Assembly: GCF_016735615.1 (NCBI RefSeq)
Contig: NZ_JAERSF010000002.1
Location: 1,302,001 to 1,366,000 of the forward strand
Source: Flavobacterium tagetis
GTDB lineage: Bacteria; Bacteroidota; Bacteroidia; Flavobacteriales; Flavobacteriaceae
Direction: 5' to 3'
Length of the DNA stretch: 64,000 bases
In this document: positions 41,439 to 50,852 of the stretch, one piece after another
Layout of the letters: each line of letters starts with the position of its first letter
Numbering within the stretch: position 1 is the first letter of the stretch
Position numbers and translations under genes: made by a program
The notes under the pieces: model-generated
The model's database searches: none
Told to the model about the DNA's origin: nothing
Seen by the model: the letters and a program-made list of their open reading frames with translations, nothing else

Positions 41439-42104
41439 ATGGACGTAAAAATGCATTCTTCTTGGAAACCTGTTTTGAATGAAGAATTCGAAAAACCATA
41501 TTTCAACGATTTAATAGAATTTGTAAAATCTGAATACGCGACAAAAGTTTGTTACCCAAAAGGGAACCAGATTTTTTCTGCTTTTGATCATTGTCATTTC
41601 GATGAAGTAAAAGTTGTTATCATTGGACAAGATCCTTATCACGGACCTAATCAAGCAAATGGTTTGTGTTTTTCTGTGAATGACGGAATTCCTTTTCCTC
41701 CATCTCTTCAAAATATATTTAAAGAAATTCAAGATGATTTTAATATTCCGATTCCAAATACAGGTAATTTGGAACGTTGGGCAGATCAAGGTGTTTTTCT
41801 TTTAAACGCAACTTTGACCGTTAGACAATCTGAAGCAGGAAGCCACCAAGGAAAAGGCTGGGAAAAATTTACGGATGCTGTGATTAAACAAATTTCTGCT
41901 GAAAAAGAAAATGTTGTTTTCTTGCTTTGGGGCGGTTTTGCTCAAAAGAAAGCAGCTTTGATCGATGCATCAAAACATCATATTTTAAAATCTGGACATC
42001 CTTCGCCTTTGAGCGCAAATAGAGGTTTTTGGTTTGGAAATAAGCATTTTAGCCAAACAAATGAATTTCTGAAATCTAAAGGATTAAAAGAAATTGAATG
42101 GTAA
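41439..42104 (+). CDS. ung: Uracil-DNA glycosylase
   Basis: Removes uracil from DNA in base-excision repair. The 221-residue product has the water-activating motif GQDPYHGPNQANGLCFSV with catalytic Asp65, the LLLNATLTVRQSEAGSHQGK-like region (FLLNATLTV), and the minor-groove loop HPSPLSANRGFWFG with catalytic His. The uracil-binding segment VVFLLWGGFAQKKAALID is present. Family 1 Ung length and order. Start MDVKMHSSWKPVLNEEFEKP. Monocistronic, followed by a repeat and a terminator. Confidence 0.96.
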   Translation: MDVKMHSSWKPVLNEEFEKPYFNDLIEFVKSEYATKVCYPKGNQIFSAFDHCHFDEVKVVIIGQDPYHGPNQANGLCFSVNDGIPFPPSLQNIFKEIQDDFNIPIPNTGNLERWADQGVFLLNATLTVRQSEAGSHQGKGWEKFTDAVIKQISAEKENVVFLLWGGFAQKKAALIDASKHHILKSGHPSPLSANRGFWFGNKHFSQTNEFLKSKGLKEIEW

Positions 42105-42112
42105 TTTTTTTT

Positions 42113-42172
42113 AAGTTACAAAGGTTCAGAGTTGCAAAGCGACAAAGGAGAAAAACTTTGTGTCTTTGTGAT
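42113..42172. repeat. Intergenic repeat, family 'CAAAGGTTCAGAGTT', copy 2
   Basis: ACAAAGGTTCAGAGTTGCAA with AGCGACAAAGG (42118-42148) matches 4852-4882 at 30 of 31 positions and is followed by the partly inverted AAACTTTGTGTCTTTGTGAT. It starts about 10 bases after the ung stop codon. Confidence 0.75.
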
Positions 42173-42193
42173 TTAGGTAAATATTTTTCATAA

Positions 42194-42237
42194 AAGAAAA
42201 CCCAATAACTGTTTTAATGTTATTGGGTTTCTTTTTA
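42194..42237. terminator. Bidirectional terminator between ung and the DUF4258-like gene
   Basis: AAACCCAATAAC pairs perfectly with GTTATTGGGTTT around a short loop, extended by AAAG/CTTTTT on either side. It lies between convergent genes. Confidence 0.9.
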
Positions 42238-42609
42238 TTTTTTTACGATTTCCTCTAAAACGGCTTTGTTTTCGTAATTAACCACTTTCAGAATAATTTC
42301 TTGATTTTTTACTGTTTTTCCTTCAATGATATAAAGTTTACCTTTTTTGAATGGAACATTGCTTTGGTCAAAATCTACGTCTCCGTAAGTTAAGGTATTT
42401 TTGATATCTGCTGTATCGACCCACTTTTCGTTTAAAGTCTGAACAGCTTTTGGGGAATACTGGAATGGTTTCGTTCTAAGATTATTTAAAACTCTGGCAT
42501 TTGGAAAATAATTGCATCGGGTATCTTTTCCGATAAAAAATCCTGATACAATAAAACATCCCATAACGAGACCAATCAGGTAATATGCAAAACGGTGTAC
42601 GAACTTCAT
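42235..42609 (-). CDS. DUF4258-like membrane-anchored protein
   Basis: 124 residues from the ATG at 42609 (MKFVHRFAYYLIGLVMGCFI); an upstream start adds six residues and is less likely. One membrane helix at about 9-28 is followed by a periplasmic domain with YFPNARVLNNLRTKPFQYSP, KNTLTYGDVDFDQSN and KLYIIEGKTVKNQEIILKVV. The compact alpha/beta pattern agrees with DUF4258, seen in Flavobacteria beside ald. It starts 36 bases after the alanine dehydrogenase stop on the same strand. Function unknown. Confidence 0.6.
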   Translation of the reverse strand: MKFVHRFAYYLIGLVMGCFIVSGFFIGKDTRCNYFPNARVLNNLRTKPFQYSPKAVQTLNEKWVDTADIKNTLTYGDVDFDQSNVPFKKGKLYIIEGKTVKNQEIILKVVNYENKAVLEEIVKK

Positions 42610-42645
42610 GAAATAAAATTTTTGCAAAGGTACATTAAAGTTCCC

Positions 42646-43845
42646 TTAAAATACAAGTAAATTAATATCGTTATCTGGAAGATCAAACCAGTCGCCAATG
42701 GCTTTATTTGTTAAAATTCCGTGATAAAGATAAATTCCGTTTTTGAGGCCTTTGTTGCATCGAATTGCGCTTTCGATACCACCATCTTCGGCTATCTGAT
42801 GCAGATAAGGAGTTAAGATGTTGCTGATTGATAATGAAGCTGTTTTAGAATATCTTGAAGGTATATTTGGTACGCAGTAATGCAGAACATTGTTTTTTAT
42901 AAATGTTGGCTTTTCATGAGTAGTAACTTCTGAAGTTTCAAAACAACCGCCTGTATCAATGCTGACATCAACAATTACGGCTCCTTTTTTCATGTGTTCA
43001 ACCATTGTTTCATTCACAACAATCGGACAGCGTTCTTTACCGCGCATGGCACCAATCGCCACATCACAGCGTCTCAATGCTTTTAATAAACCTTTTTGCT
43101 GTATGGTTGAAGTGAAAATTCTTTGATTTAAATTGTTCTGTAGGCGACGTAACTTAGTAATTGAATTATCAAAAACTTTTACGTTTGCTCCTAAGCCGAT
43201 TGCTGTTTTTGCGGCAAACTCCCCAACAGTTCCAGCACCCAGAATTACAACTTCAGTAGGAGGGACGCCTGTAATATTTCCGAATAAAAGTCCTTTTCCG
43301 AATTCGTTTGTAATCATTAATTCGGCCGCTATTAAAATTGAGGCAGTTCCGGCAATCTCACTTAAAGATTTTACAGCAGGATAAGAGCCATCTTCGTCTT
43401 TTATATATTCAAAAGCTAAGGCAGTGATTTTCTTTTTTGCTAAAGCTTCGAAGTATTCTTTCTTTTTGGTTTTTAGCTGAATAGCAGAAATAATAACCGT
43501 TTCTGGATTGATCATTTCGATTTCAGTTAAAGTTGGCGGTTCTACTTTTAATAGAAACGGACAACCAAAAACTCTCTTAGTATCTTTTGTAATTTCTGCA
43601 CCAGCATCGGCGTATTCTTTGTCTGTATAACTCGAACTTTCTCCAGCGCCAGATTCGATCATAACGCGATGCCCTTCATAAGTTAAGGAAGCGACTGCAT
43701 CAGGCGTAAGACAGATACGACGTTCTTGATAACTTGTTTCTTTAGGAATTCCTATAAAAAGTTCTCTTTTAAAACGACCAACCTCAAGTTTTTCTTCCTG
43801 CGGTATTAATTGTTGTTTTGTAAATGGAGTTAACGTGATTGACAT
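42646..43845 (-). CDS. ald: Alanine dehydrogenase
   Basis: Converts L-alanine to pyruvate and ammonia with NAD. The 399-residue product has the AlaDH/PNT N-terminal domain (FIGIPKETSYQERRICLTPD, HRVMIESGAGESSSYTDKEY), the Rossmann loop VVILGAGTVGEFAAKTAIGL and the ADVAIG-type segment RCDVAIGAMRGKERCPIVVN. VDVSIDTGGCFETSE and CVPNIPSRYSKTAS complete the family pattern. About 30 residues longer than standard bacterial Ald at the N-terminus (SITLTPFTKQQLIPQEEK), as in other Bacteroidetes. A transhydrogenase alpha subunit is unlikely because the membrane part is absent. Its usual neighbour tsaE lies 878 bases upstream with a DUF4262 gene between. Confidence 0.9.
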   Translation of the reverse strand: MSITLTPFTKQQLIPQEEKLEVGRFKRELFIGIPKETSYQERRICLTPDAVASLTYEGHRVMIESGAGESSSYTDKEYADAGAEITKDTKRVFGCPFLLKVEPPTLTEIEMINPETVIISAIQLKTKKKEYFEALAKKKITALAFEYIKDEDGSYPAVKSLSEIAGTASILIAAELMITNEFGKGLLFGNITGVPPTEVVILGAGTVGEFAAKTAIGLGANVKVFDNSITKLRRLQNNLNQRIFTSTIQQKGLLKALRRCDVAIGAMRGKERCPIVVNETMVEHMKKGAVIVDVSIDTGGCFETSEVTTHEKPTFIKNNVLHYCVPNIPSRYSKTASLSISNILTPYLHQIAEDGGIESAIRCNKGLKNGIYLYHGILTNKAIGDWFDLPDNDINLLVF

Positions 43846-43944
43846 GGATAGTGCAAAAAATTAAGAGTACAAATTACGTAAAAAGTTTTAAAATTAATGT
43901 AAAAATTGTGCTAATACTGTAGATGGGAATGTTAAGTTGTTTTA

Positions 43945-44718
43945 CTATTCTTCATTATCATGTTCTATTTTATTTCTCATCCATATATCTCCAATGAATT
44001 TTCTTTCTGCTTCTTCTCCATAATTAAGGTCAAACAGTTTATTCAGTGTTTTATCTTTTAGTATTAATTGTTCTAAAGCAACAATGATGATATTTTCGGT
44101 AGAAATTTCATCATCCGTCAAAAACTGCCAATCTCCATCTTCGTCGTGCACAACTCTAATGATTGGTTTTTCTTTATCTAGCCATTGCCTAGTTGTGAAA
44201 GCAGTAAGGTTTTTAGGTTCATTAAATTTGAAATCGATGTTTCTGTCTAATAAAGGTTGCTTGTAAAGAAAATCATTTTCGAAATCTTTCTCCCAAGGAA
44301 ATTTATCATTTCGGTCTGTCCAAACTAATTGCAAGGCGGTAAAATCTTCTTTCCCGTAGTAATTAATCGCACTGCCAAAATAGTCTTGAATATTTTCAGG
44401 ATGAACTTTTAGGAATTCAGATCTGCTATCTTCAAAAATGTTTGAGTAATTTTTCTTTTCGATAATTTTTTCATTTTGTTGTTTGACTATCTCGGCAATA
44501 TCATTTATAATTTCATGCAAGAGAGAGGTTGATAATCCAAAACAAATAATTTCGGGGTGATTGTATTTTTGCCAAAGTCCAATGCTGTAAGCAAATGAAG
44601 GTAGATAATCAGTAGCTTCTATAATTATAACTTGCAGTCCGTATTTTTCAATATTGATTTTAATGTTATTCATTAAATCATCAAAATCAATACAATTATG
44701 ATTATGTTTTTCTGACAT
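43945..44718 (-). CDS. DUF4262 domain protein
   Basis: 257 residues, cytoplasmic. The N-terminal half matches DUF4262: IEKYGLQVIIIEATDYLPSF with AYSIGLWQKYNHPEIICFGL, then SLLHEIINDIAEIVKQQNEK. The family is uncharacterised and often appears in variable gene neighbourhoods. The C-terminal half has PIIRVVHDEDGDWQFLTDDE, which I do not recognise. It starts four bases after tsaE on the same strand. In other Flavobacteria that I recall, tsaE is followed directly by ald, so this gene looks inserted. Confidence 0.75.
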   Translation of the reverse strand: MSEKHNHNCIDFDDLMNNIKINIEKYGLQVIIIEATDYLPSFAYSIGLWQKYNHPEIICFGLSTSLLHEIINDIAEIVKQQNEKIIEKKNYSNIFEDSRSEFLKVHPENIQDYFGSAINYYGKEDFTALQLVWTDRNDKFPWEKDFENDFLYKQPLLDRNIDFKFNEPKNLTAFTTRQWLDKEKPIIRVVHDEDGDWQFLTDDEISTENIIIVALEQLILKDKTLNKLFDLNYGEEAERKFIGDIWMRNKIEHDNEE

Positions 44719-44722
44719 TATA

Positions 44723-45130
44723 TTAATTCAGCTTTAATTCTCTTTTTCCGTCAGAAAGCAATTCGATATTTATAGTAGAATGTTCTTCAGGAATCAAATT
44801 TGCAATTTTTTCAGACCATTCAATAAAACACCAATTTCCAGAATACAGGTAATCATCAACTCCCATATCTAGCGCTTCGGTTTCTTGTTTTATTCTGTAA
44901 AAGTCAAAATGATAGACTTTTTTTCCGTTTGGAATTTGATATTCGTTTACTAAAGAAAAAGTAGGGCTACTAGTTGCGTCAGTAATTCCAAGGCTTTTGC
45001 ATAACTGTTTGATTAGTGTGGTTTTTCCAACGCCCATTTCGCCATTAAAAAGAATGATTTTATTTGGGTTTGAAGCAATAATTTGTTCAGCAACTTCTTG
45101 AATTTGATCTAATGAAAAAACGATGTTCAT
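44723..45130 (-). CDS. tsaE: tRNA threonylcarbamoyladenosine biosynthesis ATPase TsaE
   Basis: Works with TsaB, TsaC and TsaD to add threonylcarbamoyl to A37 of ANN-decoding tRNAs. The 135-residue product has Walker A FNGEMGVGKTTLIKQL (30-37), SPTFSLVNEYQIPNGKKVYH, HFDFYRIK and the C-terminal WCFIEWSEKIANLIP. These are the standard TsaE motifs. It follows porX on the same strand, after a repeat-rich spacer of 177 bases, and precedes the DUF4262 gene by four bases. Confidence 0.93.
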   Translation of the reverse strand: MNIVFSLDQIQEVAEQIIASNPNKIILFNGEMGVGKTTLIKQLCKSLGITDATSSPTFSLVNEYQIPNGKKVYHFDFYRIKQETEALDMGVDDYLYSGNWCFIEWSEKIANLIPEEHSTINIELLSDGKRELKLN

Positions 45131-45140
45131 TGTTATTTGA

Positions 45141-45249
45141 TTTTTGCCACGAATTTCACAAATTTTCGTGAATTATTTTTTAATGCCACAGATTAAAAGA
45201 TTAAAATGGATTTTTAATCAGTGATAATCTGTGAAATCTGTGGCAAAAA
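45141..45249. repeat. Intergenic inverted-repeat element, family 'GCCACAGATT'
   Basis: TTTTTGCCACGAATTTCACA at the left, GCCACAGATTAAAAGATTAA in the middle (45185-45204) and ATCTGTGAAATCTGTGGCAA at the right (45227-45246). The middle and right parts are inverse (GCCACAGATT versus AATCTGTGGC). It fills the spacer between porX and tsaE. At 45272-45303 a CTGAAAACTG-containing stretch follows that resembles 39125-39151. Confidence 0.75.
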
Positions 45250-45307
45250 TTATTTTTATTTAATTGTATTCACTGCTGAAAACTGAAAACCGCGACAGAA
45301 AACTTTT

Positions 45308-46861
45308 TTACTTTGGGTTAAATACCAAGAACGGAATAATCATTTCTTCTAATGAAATTCCCCCGTGCTGGTAGGTGTTTTTGTAATAACTCACATAATG
45401 ATTGTAGTTGTTTACGTAAGCCAAGAAAAAATCATTTTTGGCAAAAATAAACGAACTGCTCATGTTTATTGCAGGCAAACCAATTGTTTTAGGCTCTTTT
45501 ACCACATAAACGTCTTTTTGCTCGTATGTTAAACTACGTCCAGTTTTGTAACGCAAATTTAGACTTGTATTTTTATCTCCCACAACTTTCGACGGATTTT
45601 TTACATTAATTGTTCCGTGGTCTGTGGTTAAAATCAGTTTAAAACCTAAAAGTTGTGCTTGTTGAATAATTTCTAATAAAGGAGAATTTTTAAACCAGCT
45701 TAGGGTTAGAGAACGGTAAGCTTTGTCGTCAGAAGCCAATTCTTTTACCACTTCCATCTCAGTTTTAGCGTGAGAAAGCATGTCAACAAAGTTGTAAACT
45801 ACGGTCACTAAATCATTTCCTTTTAAAGCTTTGAAGTTTTCTGCCAGTTTTTTTCCGCCAGCATAATTGGTGATTTTAAAATAATCTTCCTTAATATTTA
45901 AACCCAATCTTTTTAATTGAGCTGATAAAAATTCAGCTTCATAAAGGTTTTTTCCTCCGTCTTCTACATCATTTTTCCAATATTCAGGAAACTGTTTTTC
46001 CATTTCTAAAGGCATTAAACCAGAAAAAATCGAATTTCTAGCATATTGTGTAGCAGTTGGAAGAATAGAATAGTAAGGGACTTCTTTTTCTAGCTTGTAA
46101 TAATTTGATATTACGCTTTCAAAAGATTTCCATTGATCGTAACGAAGATTGTCAATTACAACAAAAAGAATCGGTTTGTCTTTCTTTTTTAATTCTGGAA
46201 CTACTAATTCTTTAAATAAAGTGTTAGATTGTATAGGTTTGTCTGCTTTTGGGGCAAACCAGTCTTCGTAATTTCTTTCGATAAATTTTCCGAATTGTGA
46301 GTTGGCTTCCACTTTTTGAGATTCTAGAATTTCAATCATCGCTGTGTCGTTGATATCTTCTAGTTTTAGTTCCCAAAAAAGCAACTTTTTATACAATTCG
46401 ATCCAGTCTTCATAAGAATTAACCATCGCCAATTCCATAGAAATTTTTCGGAATTCTTTCTGATAATCTAAAGTTGTTTTTTCTGTAATTAATCTCGAAT
46501 CATCCAGATTTTTCTTCAAACTCAACAGAATCTGATTCGGATTAACTGGTTTAATCAAATAATCAGCGATTTTAGAACCAATGGCTTCTTCCATAATATA
46601 TTCTTCCTCACTTTTGGTGATCATGATCATCGGAATAGCTGATTTTTTCTCTTTCATTTCAGAAAGCGTTTCCAATCCGCTCATTCCAGGCATGTTTTCG
46701 TCTAGAAAAACAATATCGAAATTATCCTCTTCAAATAACGCAATCGCATCAAGTCCGTTATTGCAAGTAGTAACTTCGTAATTCCTTTTTTCTAGAAATA
46801 ATATGTGAGGCTTTAAAAGATCGATTTCATCATCGACCCAAAGTATTTTTATCTTATCCAT
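45308..46861 (-). CDS. porX: PorX: response regulator with alkaline phosphatase-like (PglZ) domain
   Basis: Response regulator of type IX secretion and gliding motility, partner of the sensor kinase PorY and of the sigma factor SigP in the known systems. The 517-residue product opens with a receiver domain: acidic Asp10-Asp11, phospho-acceptor Asp54 in IVFLDENMPGMSG and switch Lys in YLIKPVNPNQIL. A helical linker follows, then a PglZ/alkaline-phosphatase-like domain from about residue 205 (VVIDNLRYDQWKSFESVI, TATQYARNSIFSGLMP, ILTTDHGTINVKNPS). Domain order and length match PorX. Repeat-rich sequence separates it from tsaE. The PorY gene is not in this window. Confidence 0.93.
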   Translation of the reverse strand: MDKIKILWVDDEIDLLKPHILFLEKRNYEVTTCNNGLDAIALFEEDNFDIVFLDENMPGMSGLETLSEMKEKKSAIPMIMITKSEEEYIMEEAIGSKIADYLIKPVNPNQILLSLKKNLDDSRLITEKTTLDYQKEFRKISMELAMVNSYEDWIELYKKLLFWELKLEDINDTAMIEILESQKVEANSQFGKFIERNYEDWFAPKADKPIQSNTLFKELVVPELKKKDKPILFVVIDNLRYDQWKSFESVISNYYKLEKEVPYYSILPTATQYARNSIFSGLMPLEMEKQFPEYWKNDVEDGGKNLYEAEFLSAQLKRLGLNIKEDYFKITNYAGGKKLAENFKALKGNDLVTVVYNFVDMLSHAKTEMEVVKELASDDKAYRSLTLSWFKNSPLLEIIQQAQLLGFKLILTTDHGTINVKNPSKVVGDKNTSLNLRYKTGRSLTYEQKDVYVVKEPKTIGLPAINMSSSFIFAKNDFFLAYVNNYNHYVSYYKNTYQHGGISLEEMIIPFLVFNPK

Positions 46862-47053
46862 AAATCAATTTAATTTTACTGCAATTTAAAGTTATAGAAC
46901 TTAAAAAGTATTAAAAATAGTATAAAATTACCAGAGTTTAGACATGATTTTAATTTGAATTTTAACATTTTTAGATGTATTTTATTGATAATCATTGCAA
47001 TTTGGATTGTGATTTTTAAACAAAAAACACCAATCTCTTTATACTTATTTACT

Positions 47054-47061
47054 TATATTTG
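47054..47061 (+). promoter_or_regulatory. Candidate -7 box of the HD-domain gene
   Basis: TATATTTG matches TAnnTTTG and lies 23 bases before the GTG start at 47085. No clear TTG upstream. Confidence 0.4.
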
Positions 47062-47084
47062 TTGACCTAAAAAATAACCAGACT

Positions 47085-48314
47085 GTGACTCAGATCAATA
47101 AATTAAAAATATTCAACGATCCTATATATGGTTTTATAACGATTCCGAATGAGTTGGTTTACGATTTAATTCAGCATCCTTATTTTCAACGTTTACGTCG
47201 AATCTCGCAAATGGGATTGTCATATTTAGTTTACCCAGGAGCCAATCACACTCGTTTTCATCATGCGTTAGGATGTATGCATTTGATGAAAAAGGCAATT
47301 GATACGCTTCGTTTTAAAGATGTTGTTATTTCTGAAGATGAAGAAAATGCACTTTTGATAGCAATTTTGCTTCATGATATAGGACATGGACCATTTTCGC
47401 ATGCGATGGAAAAAAGTATTGTTGAAGATGTGCATCATGAAGCTATTTCGCTACTATTTATGAATCAGCTGAATGAAGAGTTTGATGGAAGGTTAAGTTT
47501 GGCGATTCAGGTTTTTAAAGGAGAATATCACAGGAAGTTTATGTTGCAATTGATTTCTAGTCAATTGGATATGGATCGAATGGATTATTTAAAACGAGAT
47601 AGTTTTTATACAGGTGTTGCAGAAGGAAATGTAAATTCTGAACGATTGATTCAGATGATGAATGTAGAAAACGATGTTTTAGTAATCGAAGAAAAAGGAA
47701 TTTATTCGGTTGAAAAATTTCTGCTTTCCAGAAGATTAATGTATTGGCAAGCTTATTTGCATAAAACTAGTTTAGTTGCTGAATTAATCTTAATGAAAGT
47801 GCTGAAAAGAGCAAAAGAGCTGACTTTAAAAGGTGTTAAACTACCTTGTAGTGAACCTCTAATGTATTTCATGCAAAATAAAATTACGCTGGAAGATTTT
47901 GATGCTGAGAAATTGGATTTGTTCTCTCAGTTAGATGATTTTGACATTATAAGTGCTCTAAAAGCTTGGCAGAAGCATAATGATTTTATACTTTCTACAT
48001 TAAGCAAAATGATCATTAACAGAGATTTGTTAAAGATTAAGCTTAGTGCGGAAAAAATTCCGATGGAAGAATCACAATCTTTAAAAGAGGAGTTTGCAGA
48101 AGCGCATCAAATTTCGGCTGTAGATGCAGGATATTTTATTTTTAGAGGAAAAATTAAAAACCAAGCTTACAGCAAAGAAGCAGAACCTATTCGTATTTTG
48201 AAAAAAGATAAAACAATTGAGGATGTTGTTGAAGCTTCTGACCAGCTGAATTTGAAATCGTTATCTAAATTGGTAACAAAATATTATATCTGTTTTCCAA
48301 AACAACTTATATAA
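47085..48314 (+). CDS. HD-domain phosphohydrolase (dNTPase-like)
   Basis: 409 residues. Starts with GTG at 47085 (reading TQINKLKIFNDPIYGFITIP); no ATG gives a good alternative. The HD metal site is HTRFHHALGCMHLMKKAI, then LLHDIGHGPFSHAMEKSI, VHHEAIS and LDMDRMDYLKRDSFYTGVAE. This is the pattern of the YdhJ/SAMHD1-like dGTPase relatives found in Bacteroidetes. Substrate is uncertain; dNTP hydrolysis is possible. It lies 39 bases before lpxD. Presence beside lpx genes is conserved in Flavobacteria, to my memory. Confidence 0.85.
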   Translation: MTQINKLKIFNDPIYGFITIPNELVYDLIQHPYFQRLRRISQMGLSYLVYPGANHTRFHHALGCMHLMKKAIDTLRFKDVVISEDEENALLIAILLHDIGHGPFSHAMEKSIVEDVHHEAISLLFMNQLNEEFDGRLSLAIQVFKGEYHRKFMLQLISSQLDMDRMDYLKRDSFYTGVAEGNVNSERLIQMMNVENDVLVIEEKGIYSVEKFLLSRRLMYWQAYLHKTSLVAELILMKVLKRAKELTLKGVKLPCSEPLMYFMQNKITLEDFDAEKLDLFSQLDDFDIISALKAWQKHNDFILSTLSKMIINRDLLKIKLSAEKIPMEESQSLKEEFAEAHQISAVDAGYFIFRGKIKNQAYSKEAEPIRILKKDKTIEDVVEASDQLNLKSLSKLVTKYYICFPKQLI

Positions 48315-48340
48315 AATTAACATTTAAAACCTATTTTTTA

Positions 48341-48348
48341 TATTTTTG
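48341..48348 (+). promoter_or_regulatory. Candidate -7 box just before lpxD
   Basis: TATTTTTG matches TAnnTTTG and ends only five bases before the lpxD ATG at 48354. If active, transcription would start at or within a few bases of the start codon, giving a leaderless or near-leaderless message. Confidence 0.4.
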
Positions 48349-48353
48349 TCGCG

Positions 48354-49397
48354 ATGAAATTTACAGCAGAACAAATAGCAGGAATTTTAGAAGGAGAAGT
48401 TGTTGGGAATCCCAATGCAGAAGTTTCTAAGCTTTCTAAGATCGAAGAAGGCGACGAAGGATCGCTTACTTTTTTGGCTAACCCAAAGTATATCAATTAT
48501 ATATATACTACAAAAGCGACAGTAACAATTGTTAATGATAGCTTTGTTCCCGAACAAGAAATTAGTACTACACTTATTAAGGTAGAAGATGCTTATGCAG
48601 CGTTTTCTAAACTTTTACATTTTTATAATCAGGTAAAATTAAACAAAAACGGTATCGAACCTCAGTCTTTTATGTCTGAAGGAACTAAATATGGAGAGAA
48701 TCTATATTTAGGTAGTTTTAGTTATATTGGACAAAATGTGGTTTTAGGTAATAATGTAAAAATTTACCCAAATAGTTTTATTGGTGATAATGTTGTTATT
48801 GGCGATAATGTATTCATTTTTGCTGGTGCAAAAATCTATTCTGAAACTGTAATTGGTAATAATTGCACGGTTCATTCTGGCGTTATTATAGGTGCAGACG
48901 GTTTTGGTTTTGCTCCAAATGAAAATGGAGAATACAGCAAAGTGCCTCAGATTGGAAATGTTATCATTGAAGATAATGTAGATATTGGTGCTAATACTAC
49001 AATTGATAGAGCAACTCTTGGTTCTACTATAATTAGAAAAGGAGTTAAATTAGACAATCAGATTCAGATTGCACATAATGTAGAAATAGGTAAAAATACT
49101 GTGATAGCTGCTCAAAGTGGTGTAGCAGGTTCTACAAAAATTGGCGAAAATTGTATGATTGGAGGACAAGTAGGTATTGCAGGTCATTTAACAATAGGAA
49201 ATAATGTTAGGCTTCAAGCGCAGTCGGGTGTAGCCAGAAACATTAAAGATGATGAAGTTCTGCAAGGAACGCCATCTCTTGGATATACAGATTTTAACAA
49301 ATCGTATGTTCATTTTAAGAATCTGCCTAAAATTGTGGCTGAAGTTGAAGAATTAAAAAAACAAATAATAAACCCAAAAAATGGAAATAATGGTTAA
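48354..49397 (+). CDS. lpxD: UDP-3-O-acylglucosamine N-acyltransferase LpxD
   Basis: Third step of lipid A synthesis: adds a hydroxyacyl chain from ACP to the glucosamine nitrogen. The 347-residue product has the uridine-binding N-terminal domain ([40 protein letters not shown]) and a left-handed beta helix of about ten hexapeptide turns. The catalytic His241 lies in [13 protein letters not shown], and a C-terminal helix follows ([11 protein letters not shown]). It overlaps lpxC/fabZ by 17 bases. A second lpxD-like gene occurs at 52412. Confidence 0.94.
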   Translation: MKFTAEQIAGILEGEVVGNPNAEVSKLSKIEEGDEGSLTFLANPKYINYIYTTKATVTIVNDSFVPEQEISTTLIKVEDAYAAFSKLLHFYNQVKLNKNGIEPQSFMSEGTKYGENLYLGSFSYIGQNVVLGNNVKIYPNSFIGDNVVIGDNVFIFAGAKIYSETVIGNNCTVHSGVIIGADGFGFAPNENGEYSKVPQIGNVIIEDNVDIGANTTIDRATLGSTIIRKGVKLDNQIQIAHNVEIGKNTVIAAQSGVAGSTKIGENCMIGGQVGIAGHLTIGNNVRLQAQSGVARNIKDDEVLQGTPSLGYTDFNKSYVHFKNLPKIVAEVEELKKQIINPKNGNNG

Positions 49398-50778
49398 ACA
49401 GAAGACCATCAAAAATGAAATTTCGCTAACAGGAGTTGGTTTACACACTGGAAAAGAAGTTACAATGACTTTTAAACCTGCACCCGTTAATAATGGTTTC
49501 ACTTTTGTAAGAGTAGATTTGCAAGGTCAACCAGTCATTGAGGCTGATGCTAATTATGTTGTTAATACTCAAAGAGGAACAAATCTTGAGAAGTTAGGAG
49601 TAAAAATTCAAACACCAGAACACGTTTTAGCTGCAGTAGTTGGCTGCGATTTGGATAACATTATTATTGAATTGAATGCCTCTGAACTTCCTATTATGGA
49701 TGGTTCATCAAAATATTTTGTTGAAGCGATTGAAAAAGCTGGAATCGAAGAACAAGATGCGCAACGTAATGTTTACGTAGTAAAAGAAGTAATTTCTTTT
49801 ACAGACGAAGCTACAGGAAGCGAAATCCTTGTTATGCCTAGCGACGAATATCAGGTTACAACAATGGTGGATTTTGGTACAAAAGTTTTAGGTACTCAAA
49901 ACGCTACTCTTAAAAGTTTGTCAGATTTTAAATCTGAAATTGCAAGTTCTAGAACATTTAGTTTCCTTCACGAATTAGAGTCATTGTTAGAGCACGGACT
50001 TATTAAAGGTGGAGATTTAAATAATGCAATTGTTTACGTAGATAAAGAAATCTCTGAGTCTACAATGGAGAATTTAAAGAAAGCATTTGGTAAAGACGAG
50101 ATTTCTGTTAAGCCAAATGGCGTTTTAGATAACCTTACTTTGCATTATCCAAACGAAGCAGCAAGACACAAACTGCTTGATGTAATTGGAGATTTGTCTT
50201 TAATTGGAGTTCGTATTCAAGGAAAAATTATTGCTAATAAACCAGGGCACTTTGTAAATACTCAATTTGCAAAGAAATTGGCAAAAATCATCAAAATAGA
50301 GCAAAGAAATCATGTTCCTACATATGATTTACATCAAGAACCATTGATGGATATTCATAAGATCATGTCTATGCTGCCTCATAGACCACCATTCTTGTTG
50401 ATTGATAGAATTATTGAAATGTCTGATCGTCATGTAGTAGGATTGAAAAATGTTACTATGAATGAGAATTTCTTTGTTGGTCACTTCCCAGAGGCTCCAG
50501 TTATGCCAGGTGTATTAATTGTAGAGGCAATGGCACAAACAGGCGGAATTTTAGTATTAAGTACTGTTCCAGATCCTGAAAATTATTTGACATACTTCAT
50601 GAAAATTGATAATGTTAAATTTAAACACAAAGTATTGCCAGGTGATACTTTAATCTTTAAATGTGAGTTAATATCTCCTATCAGAAGAGGAATTTGTCAT
50701 ATGCAAGCAAACGCTTATGCAAATGGTAAATTAGTTACTGAAGCAGAATTAATGGCACAAATAGCAAGAAAACAATAA
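49381..50778 (+). CDS. lpxC/fabZ: Bifunctional LpxC/FabZ
   Basis: Fusion of UDP-3-O-acyl-GlcNAc deacetylase (first committed lipid A step) with 3-hydroxyacyl-ACP dehydratase. In the 465-residue product, LpxC covers about 1-310: [17 protein letters not shown], zinc His in [16 protein letters not shown], and His and Asp in [16 protein letters not shown]. FabZ covers about 320-465: [17 protein letters not shown] with catalytic His, and [20 protein letters not shown] with Glu. The fusion is a Bacteroidetes trait. Start at 49381 (MEIMVKQKT), with a second ATG at 49390 also possible; either way it overlaps lpxD. Confidence 0.97.
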   Translation: MEIMVKQKTIKNEISLTGVGLHTGKEVTMTFKPAPVNNGFTFVRVDLQGQPVIEADANYVVNTQRGTNLEKLGVKIQTPEHVLAAVVGCDLDNIIIELNASELPIMDGSSKYFVEAIEKAGIEEQDAQRNVYVVKEVISFTDEATGSEILVMPSDEYQVTTMVDFGTKVLGTQNATLKSLSDFKSEIASSRTFSFLHELESLLEHGLIKGGDLNNAIVYVDKEISESTMENLKKAFGKDEISVKPNGVLDNLTLHYPNEAARHKLLDVIGDLSLIGVRIQGKIIANKPGHFVNTQFAKKLAKIIKIEQRNHVPTYDLHQEPLMDIHKIMSMLPHRPPFLLIDRIIEMSDRHVVGLKNVTMNENFFVGHFPEAPVMPGVLIVEAMAQTGGILVLSTVPDPENYLTYFMKIDNVKFKHKVLPGDTLIFKCELISPIRRGICHMQANAYANGKLVTEAELMAQIARKQ

Positions 50779-50852
50779 TAAATTATCAAATTTATTGTTT
50801 AGGTTTGTTGCTTCAAATTAGAATATTTTAATTAAAAATATAAAACATACAG

